The position numbers and the translations under genes were made by a program. A stretch of DNA of 64,000 nt, taken from NCBI GenBank assembly GCA_964609385.1, contig CAZSSM010000020.1, positions 1-64,000 on the forward strand, given 5' to 3'. Of the stretch, positions 45,701 through 54,026 are shown in pieces. The first letter of the stretch is position 1, and the number at the start of each line of letters is the position of its first letter. The stretch is from CAZSSM01 sp964609385. Its GTDB lineage: Bacteria > Planctomycetota > Planctomycetia > Isosphaerales > Isosphaeraceae. The notes beneath the pieces are model-generated. The model ran no database searches and was not told where the DNA came from. It saw nothing but the letters and a program-made list of their open reading frames with translations.

Positions 45701-45876
45701 GAGCCCACCAGCGTGCTGAAGAAGAGCGCCGAAACGCCGAACGCGAGCGACAGCACGCCGAAGAGGAGCGTCAGAATGCCGAACGCGAACGGCAACGCGC
45801 CGACGAGGCCACCCAGCGCGCCGACTTGCTGGCCGAAAAGCTCCGCGCCTTGGGAATCGACCCCGAGAAACCGTGA
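45115..45876 (+). CDS. Uma2 family protein with C-terminal coiled coil, copy 1
   Basis: A 253-residue protein: an N-terminal Uma2 nuclease-like domain (RRAPDALVAFGRPKRER with the PD motif, VVFEVLSPNNTPQEM with the E, and a YGVEEYYQYDP strand), followed by a C-terminal charged coiled coil of repeated RAEEERRNAERERQHAEEE. This long form with a coiled coil is common in cyanobacteria. The ATG follows AGGAG. The first about 590 bp are repeated in the next gene; the C-terminal coil is longer here. Confidence 0.85.
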   Translation: MSTIDKTNITTQDVVYPDSDGLPMADNTLQFRWIVTIKEGLEALFRQRNDVFVAGDLLWYPVQGDPKVRRAPDALVAFGRPKRERRSYIQHEEAGVAPQVVFEVLSPNNTPQEMREKRLFYQTYGVEEYYQYDPDSGELLGWIRVDDTLEPIAVMRGWVSPRLDVTFDLEGVDLVMTRPDGQRFLSVQQIDQERIRAHQRAEEERRNAERERQHAEEERQNAERERQRADEATQRADLLAEKLRALGIDPEKP

Positions 45877-45937
45877 CGAATCGTAAGCTCGACAGCCCGA
45901 TCACTATCGATATACCAGCAGATGCATAGGGCCCATC

Positions 45938-46534
45938 AGGAGCAACCGATGAGCACGATCGACAAGACCAACATCACCACCCAAGACGTCGTCTACCCCG
46001 ACTCCGACGGGCTCCCCATGGCCGACAATACCCTCCAGTTCCGATGGATCGTCACCATCAAAGAAGGGCTCGAAGCCCTCTTCCGCCAACGAAACGACGT
46101 CTTCGTCGCCGGTGACCTCCTCTGGTACCCCGTCCAGGGAGACCCCAAAGTCCGAAGAGCCCCCGACGCCTTGGTCGCCTTCGGACGACCCAAGCGAGAA
46201 CGCCGATCCTACATCCAGCACGAGGAAGCAGGCGTCGCACCTCAGGTCGTCTTCGAGGTCCTCTCCCCCAACAACACCCCCCAGGAAATGCGTGAGAAAC
46301 GCCTCTTCTATCAGACCTACGGTGTCGAGGAGTATTATCAATACGACCCCGACAGCGGCGAACTGCTGGGTTGGATCCGCGTGGACGACACTTTGGAGCC
46401 GATCGCGGTGATGCGGGGCTGGGTCAGTCCGCGGCTGGACGTCACCTTCGACCTGGAGGGGGTCGACCTGGTGATGACTCGGCCCGACGGGCAGCGGTTC
46501 CTCTCCGTCCAACAGATCGACCAAGAGAGGATCC
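45938..46534. repeat. Direct repeat of about 597 bp, right copy
   Basis: Partner of the repeat 834 bp to the left, with identity too high for anything but recent duplication or conversion. Confidence 0.85.
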
Positions 46535-46647
46535 AGCAATTCGAACGGGCCGAACGCGAACGGCAACGCGCTGACGAGGCCACCCAACGCGCCGAGCTGC
46601 TGGCCGAAAAGCTCCGCGCCTTCGGAATCGACCCTGAAGAGCCATGA
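45949..46647 (+). CDS. Uma2 family protein with shorter coiled coil, copy 2
   Basis: A 232-residue near-duplicate of the preceding gene: residues 1-195 match it essentially exactly. It diverges only in the coil, which here is QQFERAERERQRADEATQRAELL and lacks the middle repeats of copy 1. The same AGGAGCAACCG ribosome binding region precedes the ATG. The duplicated unit starts at 45938. Because the coiled coil differs, the duplication was followed by repeat contraction or expansion. Confidence 0.85.
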   Translation: MSTIDKTNITTQDVVYPDSDGLPMADNTLQFRWIVTIKEGLEALFRQRNDVFVAGDLLWYPVQGDPKVRRAPDALVAFGRPKRERRSYIQHEEAGVAPQVVFEVLSPNNTPQEMREKRLFYQTYGVEEYYQYDPDSGELLGWIRVDDTLEPIAVMRGWVSPRLDVTFDLEGVDLVMTRPDGQRFLSVQQIDQERIQQFERAERERQRADEATQRAELLAEKLRAFGIDPEEP

Positions 46648-46794
46648 GGTGGGTCGGTTCGAGCAATCAACGAAATAGCAGCTCATTATTTTGACTTTTA
46701 GTTTTTTCTCTAAAATCGACCATTGCTGAACATCGATAAAATAGACTATAATCCGAATAAACAACGTACGTTTTAAATATTTTTTATTATCAAA

Positions 46795-47589
46795 TCAAGC
46801 ACTTGGACCGAGCGCTTTCTTCGATCTGTCCTCCAGTCCCGAGTCGTCGCGGATGCAGGCGATGCAATCCTGGTGATTGTCCCAGGCTCTCTCGGAAAAA
46901 TGGGTCACGCGGAGTCCGTCGATGCGAGTCGTACGGGCAATCACCCATTCCGGACTTGAAAGCGTCATCCCATAGCGGCTCCTCCTGGTGCCCGCCGCTG
47001 CATCGAGATATTCCTCGAACCCAAACCCGTCATGTTGATACTTCTGGACGAGCGACGTCACTCGCCAGGAGGGGAGATCATAGTCGGTTCCCTCTAATAT
47101 ATTGCGATGCGCTTTTCTTCCATGCGTCGTGAAGATCAAGATCCCACCGGGCCGAAGGACGTCCCGGAACACCCTAAGGAATTCAGAGAAGGGTTCGGAG
47201 TCGAGATGCGTGAACAGGGAGCCGACCCAGATGAGGTCGAATGCACCCCTCTCCAGGGGAATCTTGTGTGGGTCGTCTTCCGAGTATACGGGGACGGCGC
47301 CGAAGGTCGATGCACAGAAATCGACTCCATCACGGAGCAGGTCGCAAGCGGTAATCTCCGCTTCCGGAAAGGCGGCCGTGAGATAGCGTGTGACCCGACC
47401 ATGGCCGCATGGCAGGTCCAGGATCCGCTTCACGTCGGATGGTGATGTCCCAGCGGCCCGCAGGCAGACGTCGATGCATTCGAGTGCGGAACGGCCCACG
47501 CTGAAATAGTGGTCCTCGTTCCCCGCAAACATGTACTCATTCGGAGACATCGTTCGTACTAAGCATCCTTCGACTCTATTTATATTCAT
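46795..47589 (-). CDS. Class I SAM-dependent methyltransferase
   Basis: A methyltransferase of 264 residues if started at MNINRVEGC; ATGs at 47646 and 47550 are alternatives because no clear ribosome binding site decides. Motif I ILDLPCGHGRVTRYL (a proline variant of DxGCG), then ITACDLLRDGVDF, RGAFDLIWVGSLFTHLD and DVLRPGGILIFTTHG. The C-terminus is rich in Trp and charged residues. Both flanks are AT-rich, and it is inserted between the second Uma2 copy and the remnant of the third, which suggests insertion as an accessory gene. Substrate unknown. Confidence 0.82.
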   Translation of the reverse strand: MNINRVEGCLVRTMSPNEYMFAGNEDHYFSVGRSALECIDVCLRAAGTSPSDVKRILDLPCGHGRVTRYLTAAFPEAEITACDLLRDGVDFCASTFGAVPVYSEDDPHKIPLERGAFDLIWVGSLFTHLDSEPFSEFLRVFRDVLRPGGILIFTTHGRKAHRNILEGTDYDLPSWRVTSLVQKYQHDGFGFEEYLDAAAGTRRSRYGMTLSSPEWVIARTTRIDGLRVTHFSERAWDNHQDCIACIRDDSGLEDRSKKALGPSA

Positions 47590-47735
47590 AGCATCCGGTG
47601 TCTCTGAGTATTGAGAAGGTATCGATTGCAACCCGATCCGAACCATAGGCTATCGGAAAGACCAACGATGGTCCAGACTGTCGGCTCGGTTCGTCAGGGT
47701 TCGAGCATTGCTCCCAGACCACTTGCGATCCATAG

Positions 47736-47758
47736 GCGAGCGAACTCTGTTCGCTCGC
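47736..47758. repeat. Perfect 10-bp hairpin upstream of the Uma2 remnant
   Basis: GCGAGCGAAC, 3-nt loop, GTTCGCTCGC. It lies at the point where Uma2 homology is lost, so may mark a recombination junction. Confidence 0.4.
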
Positions 47759-47779
47759 GGTCTTCTACCTGCTCCTGCG

Positions 47780-47892
47780 TGCCGAAGAAGAACGCTGAAC
47801 GCGAACGTCAACGCGCCGACGAGGCCACCCAACGCGCCGAGTTGCTGGCCGAAAAGCTCCGCGCCCTCGGAATCGACCCTGAAGAGCTGTGA
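47780..47892 (+). pseudogene. 3' remnant of a third Uma2 coiled-coil gene
   Basis: KKNAERERQRADEATQRAELL and AEKLRALGIDPEEL match the coiled-coil end of the two preceding Uma2 genes, and similarity continues into the downstream flank (GAGGTAGGTCGG...GAGCAATC). The catalytic N-terminal part is absent. Thus a third copy was present and lost its 5' part, with a methyltransferase gene now separating it from copy 2. Confidence 0.75.
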
Positions 47893-48159
47893 GGTAGGTC
47901 GGCTCGAGCAATCGAAGCAATCAACGAGCTAGGGTTCAAACCGAGCGACAACATGAGCAGAACAAGTCCCTTCTTCCAGTTCGTCCGAGCTGCTTCGCAT
48001 CGCGGAAAGGGCCAGTAGCCATTCGCCGGTGTTCTGCCACGGCTAATATATTGTCGCACTACTTTGAATCACAAATATTAATTTACAATTTTTAAATGTA
48101 GAATCGTCGAAAGTCTGTCTCAAGAACCGAATTCAATTAGTCAAGGGGACGATTGCACT

Positions 48160-48622
48160 CTACAACTCAGCCGAGACGCCTGGGAAGCAGGCGAGGTGCC
48201 CGACGTGGGTCGTGGGAATCACCACCTGGTCTCCCGGAACACCCAGCAAAGTCGATTGTGCCGCCAGGATGTAATCGGCGTCCGAGGCCTGTGGGGCGCC
48301 GTGGGCAGCCCGGCCCTGCGTACGAGCGATCAGAACTCGCCAGCTTGCCGCATCACTGGGGTGGTGATCGGGTCGTAGAGCCGTGTGGCCACCAAGTGAT
48401 CGAGTCAGCGCAACCCGGCTGCGGCGCCCACACGGAGCAGCTCCCGGCGAATCTCGTCGGCGGCGATCTCGGAGGCAACGACTTGGGCCCGGGCCGCGTT
48501 GAGGTCACCGATCCAGTTGCGGCAGGTGTCGGCGCCGGGCTCCCCGGGCGCCTGGCTTTGCGAGGCCCAAGCGGCCCGGCATCGAGCAGGACGATGCGAA
48601 CCAACTCTCCCCCGACGATCAT
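48160..48622 (-). pseudogene. VapC-like PIN-domain gene, multiply frameshifted
   Basis: Joined over several frames, the minus strand gives a full PIN domain: VRIVLLDAGPLG at the start, then CRNWIGDLNAARAQVVASEI with AADEIRRELLRVGAAAGLR, next LDHLVATRLYDPITTPVMRQ with AGEF and SLVRRAGLPTAP, and finally ASDADYILAAQSTLLGVPGD and TTHVGHLACFPGVSAEL. The four conserved acidic positions (first D, E in SEIAADE, D in SDADY and the following region) are in order. At least three frame changes and in-frame TGA codons interrupt it. No antitoxin gene is evident upstream. PIN toxins are RNases; this copy should be dead. Confidence 0.72.
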
Positions 48623-48685
48623 TTCGACTCGGGAGGGGTGACGGGGAAACACCCTAGGCAGAATCATTTTTACATAATAACACGC

Positions 48686-49606
48686 TTACGAAGAGAAGAT
48701 CCGATCCTCGGGGACACCCGCAGCCAGCAACGCAGCCACCTTCAGGCCGTGGATCTGGAGCACGGCCGGGGTCGTCTTCTTGAGGTCGGCGCGACCCATT
48801 AGGGCGAGGCTCCCCAGCGCGACGACCCCGGCGATCGCCCAACCGACCGGACCGGCTAGCAACGCCACCGTCGTTGAGGCGCCGGTGTAGGCGGCGAAGG
48901 GCAGGGTCAACCCGAAGAGGCCGGCGACCGTCGAGATCGTCACGCTCATCGTCGTGTAGAAGGCGAACCCCGAGAAGAAGACCGTCGCCGAGAGCGTGGC
49001 CATCGCGCCGGCCCCCGACAACCCGACCAGGGCCAGCTTGTCCTCCTTCGAGAGACCGCCATTGCCCAGGGTATCCTCCAGCTTCTCGAGCAGTTCGAGC
49101 CGCTGCGCCTCGGTCAACTTGTCCCACATCGCGGCGAAGACCCGCTTCTGGACCTCGCGCTCCAACATGAACGTGCTCAGCGACTCACAATCGCGGCGCG
49201 GCACGCCCTGACGCTCCGCGACCCAAGCCACCGTCGTGTGATAGTCGTATCCGTAGACGTCCCCGGAAAACGGATATTTGAGCAGATTCATCGATCTCTT
49301 CATCATGTTCTTGATGACGAGATAAGATCTCGTATACTTCCGGTCCAGGTCGGCGACGGTCGCGTCCTCCTTGAGGATCCCGAGGTTGATCATGAGTCCG
49401 AGGAGCGCGTCGTCCGGCAAGGCCTCGAGGAAGCGCCTGAAGTCGTATGGGGTCCACCTGGCGTCCGGTCGGACCAGCGGGGCAACCTGGGCGATGGGGT
49501 CGGTCGGTGCGGCGGGCTTCGAGCCCCCTGCGGTCGCTCGGCCCGTCGACGGCCCGAACCACACCCTGAGGCGACGCTTCAGGGAACTCATCGCATCCCA
49601 CATCAT
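48686..49606 (-). CDS. YaaW/UPF0174-like membrane protein
   Basis: A 306-residue protein. The N-terminal 60 residues are polar and probably disordered; the next region is alpha-helical with TEAQRLELLEKLEDTLG, and residues of about 195-270 include two hydrophobic segments (ATLSATVFFSGFAFYTT and VGWAIAGVVALGSLAL). The end, TTPAVLQIHGLKVAALLAAG, matches the C-terminal signature of E. coli YaaW (TIPAVLQI). Function unknown. A good ribosome binding site (GAGGATAGGG) precedes the ATG. It ends in two hydrophobic blocks, implying membrane association. Confidence 0.58.
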   Translation of the reverse strand: MMWDAMSSLKRRLRVWFGPSTGRATAGGSKPAAPTDPIAQVAPLVRPDARWTPYDFRRFLEALPDDALLGLMINLGILKEDATVADLDRKYTRSYLVIKNMMKRSMNLLKYPFSGDVYGYDYHTTVAWVAERQGVPRRDCESLSTFMLEREVQKRVFAAMWDKLTEAQRLELLEKLEDTLGNGGLSKEDKLALVGLSGAGAMATLSATVFFSGFAFYTTMSVTISTVAGLFGLTLPFAAYTGASTTVALLAGPVGWAIAGVVALGSLALMGRADLKKTTPAVLQIHGLKVAALLAAGVPEDRIFSS

Positions 49607-50075
49607 TATTCCCTATCCTCTCCGTCGAGATCATATGGACCGATCTCGGCCTCCTTCGAGCCGATCGCACACCCCAGCGTGACAGGTGATCGAAGCTGCT
49701 CGGAGGTCGGTCGCGTCAACAACCGCGTTGATCGGTTCAACCAACCGATACGATTCGAGGGTACATGAATCCGGGGGGCCGGTCAAACAACCTCGGCCCC
49801 TGGAATAGAATCGTCGGCCCTCCCGCTTCTCCGGCTGACCGACGGTTGGGGTGGCTGGGGACTGGCCCGTTTGGGGCCAGACCCCAAGGCTGATCCGGGT
49901 GAGTCAGCCAACCGTTCTTGGCGAGGGGTCGGCCATCTCACGACATCGTCACCGGGGTCTGCTCGCGTTGCGTCGCAGTCCCCAGCCACCCGAGCACGGC
50001 GCCGGGAGGATTGGGGCCAAGATCCAATCGGCCTCATGAGCCAGCCCATGGGCTTAGGACAAATCAAAGAACTAT
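49607..50075. other. Spacer containing dispersed repeat elements
   Basis: No gene. Two units of the dispersed palindromic repeat described separately lie at 49850-49865 and 49950-49990 in opposite orientation. Confidence 0.5.
49850..49990. repeat. Inverted pair of REP-like repeat units
   Basis: GGTGGCTGGGGACTGG at the left and its near-complement CAGTCCCCAGCCACC at the right; the right unit continues as CACCGGGGTCTGC...GCAGTCCCC, an imperfect hairpin. The same text recurs at 60.6-60.8 kb and 62.5 kb. Confidence 0.6.
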
Positions 50076-53000
50076 TTACTGATTGCCGAGTTCGTCGGTT
50101 GCCGGCGCGTCGGGCGGGGGAACCTGCTCGGGCGCGGCCAGGTATTGGACGAGCGAGCGGACCTCGTGTTCGTCGAGGTTGTCCCAGAGGCCCATGGGCA
50201 TGAGGGACTGGTCGCTCTCAACGCGCTCCTCGACCTCGTCCTGAGGGATGACCACGACGTCGTTGGCCGTGGCCAGGGTGATCGCGTCGCGGGTCTCCTC
50301 GCGGATGATCCCGGTCAGAATGCGGCCGTCGACGGTGGCGATCAGGTGCGCCTGGTAGTCCTTGCCGATCAGGGCATTGGGGTCGAGCACGTTGGCCAGG
50401 ACGTACTCCAGGTCGGCCCTGTTGGAGCCCGTCAACTCGGGGCCGTTGTTGCCGCCGTGGTCGAAGAGCCGGTGGCACTGGGCGCAGACGCGGTCGAAGA
50501 CAGCGCGTCCGAGCCGGACGTCGGGCTCGCGTTGGGGCTTGCTCTGGAGCATCTCCTGATAGCGGGCGATCGTGCGGGCCGACTCCTCACTGGCGCCCCG
50601 GACGGTGCCCCAAACTTCGGCCAGGCGGGCGTCAATCTCGGAGTCGCCCAGGTTCTGGAGCTGACGGATGATGTCGGCGGTGATCTCGCGCGAGGAGATC
50701 GTGCCCTCACCGATGGCCGCCAAGAGCGCTCGGGCGTTGTCCAGGCGCGACGTCAGCGTGTTCAGGGCGTCCCGGCGTTGGTCGGGGCTCAGGGTCGCGT
50801 AGACCTCCAGGATCGCCGGGGCGATCCGAGGATCGTCGAAACTGGCCAGGGCGCGGAGCGACGACCCACGCAGGTCGCCCTCGACGATCAAGGCGATTAA
50901 GGTCGCGACGCTCTCCGAATCACGCGCCTTGACCAGCACGTCGATCGCCTCCCGTCGACGGGCCGGGTCATTGTTGCGGTCAGCCAACACACTGCGGATC
51001 GCCGCGAGGGCGTCGGGGTCGCCAAAGGTCAGGCCGAGGGCCAAGACCTGGTTCCGGATCGCCGCGTCGTCGCTCCGCTTCAAGGGTCCGGCGACGTCGG
51101 GCCAGGCCGTCGGCATCGCGACCGAGCGCCGCCCTTTGAGCGCTTCGTTGATCTCGCGGAGCACACGGAGACGGTCGTCGTCGGACTCCAGCTTGCCGAG
51201 CCCGACGACCAGCATCGCCAAGGCCTCGTCGGTGCCCAGGCCGGCGATCCGACGAACCGTGTGGGGCAGGATCCGGTCGATCTCGGAGCGACGGGCTAGG
51301 TCGAACGCGCGTTCGGGATCGGCGGCCACAGCCGGCTCGAACCCGTACCAGATCATCAACGGCAGATTATGATCGCTCGAGTCGATGCTATGAGTTATCA
51401 ACCCTTCGACGATCGCCCAGCGCTGAGCGATCGGCAACTTTTGCAGGGCCGAGGCCAGGGCCAGCCGGACGCGTGGCGAGGGGTCGGCGCTGGCCAACCC
51501 GGCGAGCGTCTCGAGGGTCGCCAGTGAGCAGGTCTGGTCCTCCATCGCCAGTTGGATCGTCCAGGCGCGGACGAACGGGCTCGGGTCCTCGAGGCCGTGG
51601 GCGATCACCTCTTGATCGATCAGGCCGGTGACGTGCAGCGCCCAGAGTCCTCGGAGACGACGGGTGTCGTCCTCGTGCTCCTTGGCCAGCGCGACCAGCG
51701 CGTCCTCGACGGCTGGGTCAAGCGCGCCTTGCGCGGCCCGCTCCTGGAGTCGGCGGCGGGCGTGGCGGACATACCAGTCGTTGCGGTGGGTCTGGAGCGC
51801 GACCAGTTCCTCGTCGTCGAGTCGGGCCAGATCCACATCGACATCGTCGCTGGATCCGTCGCCGTAGCGGACCTTGAAGATCCGGCCGTTGGTTCGGTCA
51901 TGGACGTTGACTTCTCTCCGGTGACACTGTTGTTGATCATACCAGTCGATCATCCAGGCCTGGCCATCGGGTCCGTAACGGATGTTGATGATCTGGGACC
52001 AGGTGTCGTTGGCCATGAGGAAGTCGGGCTGATGGCGGGCGACGAAGCCCGAGCCGCTCGGCTCGAGGGCCTCCATGTTCAGCCGGGCGCCATGGATGTT
52101 GTTGAAGATGGGCCGGTTGCGGTACGAGTCGGGCCAGGCGTCGCCGAGGTAGACCATCAGACCACAGTGGGCGTGCCCGCCGCCGGCCGCGTCGGACCGG
52201 CCGTTGCCGGCGTGCGGCCCCTGATCGCCGAGGTAATGGACGTGATCGGCGATTGTTTTGATGTCGTCATAGGTATACGGATTGAAGTGTTGACCGGCCT
52301 GTCTCTCATATCGACCGCCGGGGAACAGGTGATAGAAGTGAGGGATGACGCAGGCGGTGATGAAGGCCTGACCGTGGTCGTCAAAGTCGACGCCCCAGGG
52401 GTTGCTGGTCCCGTGGGCGAAGACCTCGAAGACGTCGCGGGTGGGATGGTAGCGCCAAACGCCGGCGTTGATGGGGACGCGTTGGCGATCGGGCGTGCCG
52501 GGCCGACCGACCCGCGAGTGGGTGAAGACGCCGTGGCAGCCGTAGAGCCAGCCGTCGGGCCCCCAAATGAAGGCGTTGAGCGTCTCGTGGGTGTCCTGAT
52601 AGCCCCAGCCGTCGAGCAGGACCTCGGGCGGGCCGTCGGGTCGGTCGTCACCATCGCGGTCGGGGATGAAGAGCAGTTCGGGCGCAGCGCCCACGAAGAC
52701 GCCGTCGAAGCCGACCTCGATCCCACTGACCAGGTTGAGCCCCTCGGCGAAGACGACCTGGCGATCGAACCGGCCGTCACCGTCCTCGTCCTCGAAGATC
52801 AGGATCCGGTCACGGGCCTCGTCGGGGGCCACTTTGAGCGGATAGTTGTAGGCCTCGGCGATCCAGAGCCGGCCACGATCGTCCAGGCACATCGCGATCG
52901 GCTGGCGGACCTCCGGCTCGGCGGCGGCCAGCACGACCTCGAAGCCCTCGGGCACCTCCATGGCTTCGGCGGCCGCTTCCGGATCGAGCCCAGCGTGCAT

Positions 53001-53702
53001 GTAGGCGTCCGGCGGCGGGGGGACGTCGCGGGCCGGCACGTCGGGCCGAGTCGCGTGGAACCGGACGTGGTCGAAGTTGAGGTGGCCCCAGCCGCCGGAG
53101 TGGTCGTCGACCAGCCGGATCCGGATCGAATCGCCTTGACGGTCGCGCAGATCGACCAGGACCGGCTTGAGCTGCTCGGTCTGGTCGCCGGTGGTGTTGA
53201 AAAGGACCTCGCCCGACTCGGCGTCGAGGACCTCCACGCGCGTCGTCCGATGGGTCCCGCCGGCGATCCAGAAGCTCAGATACGGATGGGTGATCGGGAA
53301 CGGAACGGACGTCAAAGTGCCTCGGGGGGCGTCGCCGAGCCGCTCGAACCCGCCGATCCAGAACCGGTCCCGATGACCGCTGCGCATGTCGCCCCGACGC
53401 GGTGAGACGAGGTCGCCGGCGACCGGCTGGCCGTCGAACGCCTCGCCCTCGGCCACCCAGTCGTTCAGGGTCCCGTCCTCGAAGTCCAGGTTGAGCACCC
53501 GGCCGTCCGGGTCCGTCGGCACGATCGCGTCGGCCAGCCAGCCCGGCGCGGGGTTCGCCCCCGAACCCGTCGACGACCCGACGTCCGAGCCCGGCTCCGA
53601 TGCGCCCGGCAAGGCCAACAAAGCGATCAGGGCCACCCCGATCCCCATGGCAAGGCCCCCCAATCGTTTCAAACCACTTCGCACGAACGTCGAGACGAAC
53701 AT
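50076..53702 (-). CDS. PVC-type heme-binding CxxCH protein with dehydrogenase-like propeller and HEAT repeats
   Basis: A 1208-residue exported protein started at the ATG at 53702 with GGGGGAG upstream and a signal peptide (LGGLAMGIGVALIALLALPGA). An N-terminal beta-sandwich (RVLNLDFEDGTLNDWVAEGE, HPYLSFWIAGGTHRTTRVEV) precedes a membrane-bound-dehydrogenase-like beta-propeller of about 255-620 (PIAMCLDDRGRLWIAEAYNYP, LIFEDEDGDGRFD, GPDGWLYGCHGVFTHS, VDFDDHGQAFITACVIPH). Helical HEAT repeats follow (about 680-1010). The C-terminal domain is a cytochrome c with C1073-A-Q-C1076-H1077 (FDRVCAQCHRLFDHGGNNGPEL) and a methionine ligand region (MPMGLWDNL). Such proteins are planctomycete-specific expansions, thought to act in periplasmic oxidation. 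Divergent from the ATPase operon. Confidence 0.93.
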   Translation of the reverse strand: MFVSTFVRSGLKRLGGLAMGIGVALIALLALPGASEPGSDVGSSTGSGANPAPGWLADAIVPTDPDGRVLNLDFEDGTLNDWVAEGEAFDGQPVAGDLVSPRRGDMRSGHRDRFWIGGFERLGDAPRGTLTSVPFPITHPYLSFWIAGGTHRTTRVEVLDAESGEVLFNTTGDQTEQLKPVLVDLRDRQGDSIRIRLVDDHSGGWGHLNFDHVRFHATRPDVPARDVPPPPDAYMHAGLDPEAAAEAMEVPEGFEVVLAAAEPEVRQPIAMCLDDRGRLWIAEAYNYPLKVAPDEARDRILIFEDEDGDGRFDRQVVFAEGLNLVSGIEVGFDGVFVGAAPELLFIPDRDGDDRPDGPPEVLLDGWGYQDTHETLNAFIWGPDGWLYGCHGVFTHSRVGRPGTPDRQRVPINAGVWRYHPTRDVFEVFAHGTSNPWGVDFDDHGQAFITACVIPHFYHLFPGGRYERQAGQHFNPYTYDDIKTIADHVHYLGDQGPHAGNGRSDAAGGGHAHCGLMVYLGDAWPDSYRNRPIFNNIHGARLNMEALEPSGSGFVARHQPDFLMANDTWSQIINIRYGPDGQAWMIDWYDQQQCHRREVNVHDRTNGRIFKVRYGDGSSDDVDVDLARLDDEELVALQTHRNDWYVRHARRRLQERAAQGALDPAVEDALVALAKEHEDDTRRLRGLWALHVTGLIDQEVIAHGLEDPSPFVRAWTIQLAMEDQTCSLATLETLAGLASADPSPRVRLALASALQKLPIAQRWAIVEGLITHSIDSSDHNLPLMIWYGFEPAVAADPERAFDLARRSEIDRILPHTVRRIAGLGTDEALAMLVVGLGKLESDDDRLRVLREINEALKGRRSVAMPTAWPDVAGPLKRSDDAAIRNQVLALGLTFGDPDALAAIRSVLADRNNDPARRREAIDVLVKARDSESVATLIALIVEGDLRGSSLRALASFDDPRIAPAILEVYATLSPDQRRDALNTLTSRLDNARALLAAIGEGTISSREITADIIRQLQNLGDSEIDARLAEVWGTVRGASEESARTIARYQEMLQSKPQREPDVRLGRAVFDRVCAQCHRLFDHGGNNGPELTGSNRADLEYVLANVLDPNALIGKDYQAHLIATVDGRILTGIIREETRDAITLATANDVVVIPQDEVEERVESDQSLMPMGLWDNLDEHEVRSLVQYLAAPEQVPPPDAPATDELGNQ

Positions 53703-54026
53703 CGACACTCCCCCAGCGGCCGTGTCGGGCGGTCCACGGCGGTCTTCAAGGTCCACCCACGTTGATCGATTCGATCGGAGTCCGGGTCCATTCACAGCGC
53801 CGATTCCGGTCGCCCCGCAATCGACCCGACACGGCCAGGCCGCCCCGCGACGCCCGGCCGAAGTCTCCAACAATCGTTCGATTTCAACGTCCGAGGCCCC
53901 GGCGGTCAATCACGACCGTGAAGAATCGGCGAATCGCCCCGGGCTCGGCCGATCGGACCCGACGCCCTCGGATCCCGTACAATGGTTCGGGACCCCCAAC
54001 GCATAAGGACCATGGGAGCATCGGCC
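53703..54026. other. Divergent spacer
   Basis: About 320 bp between the heme protein and the ATPase gene, expected to hold both promoters. GGGAG at 54014-54018 is the likely ribosome binding site of the ATPase. No gene seen. Confidence 0.5.

Noticed and set aside
51552..53405. A 617-codon plus-strand open frame
   Set aside because: Antisense to the PVC-type heme protein; rich in Val, Asp and Gly as expected for a shadow frame.
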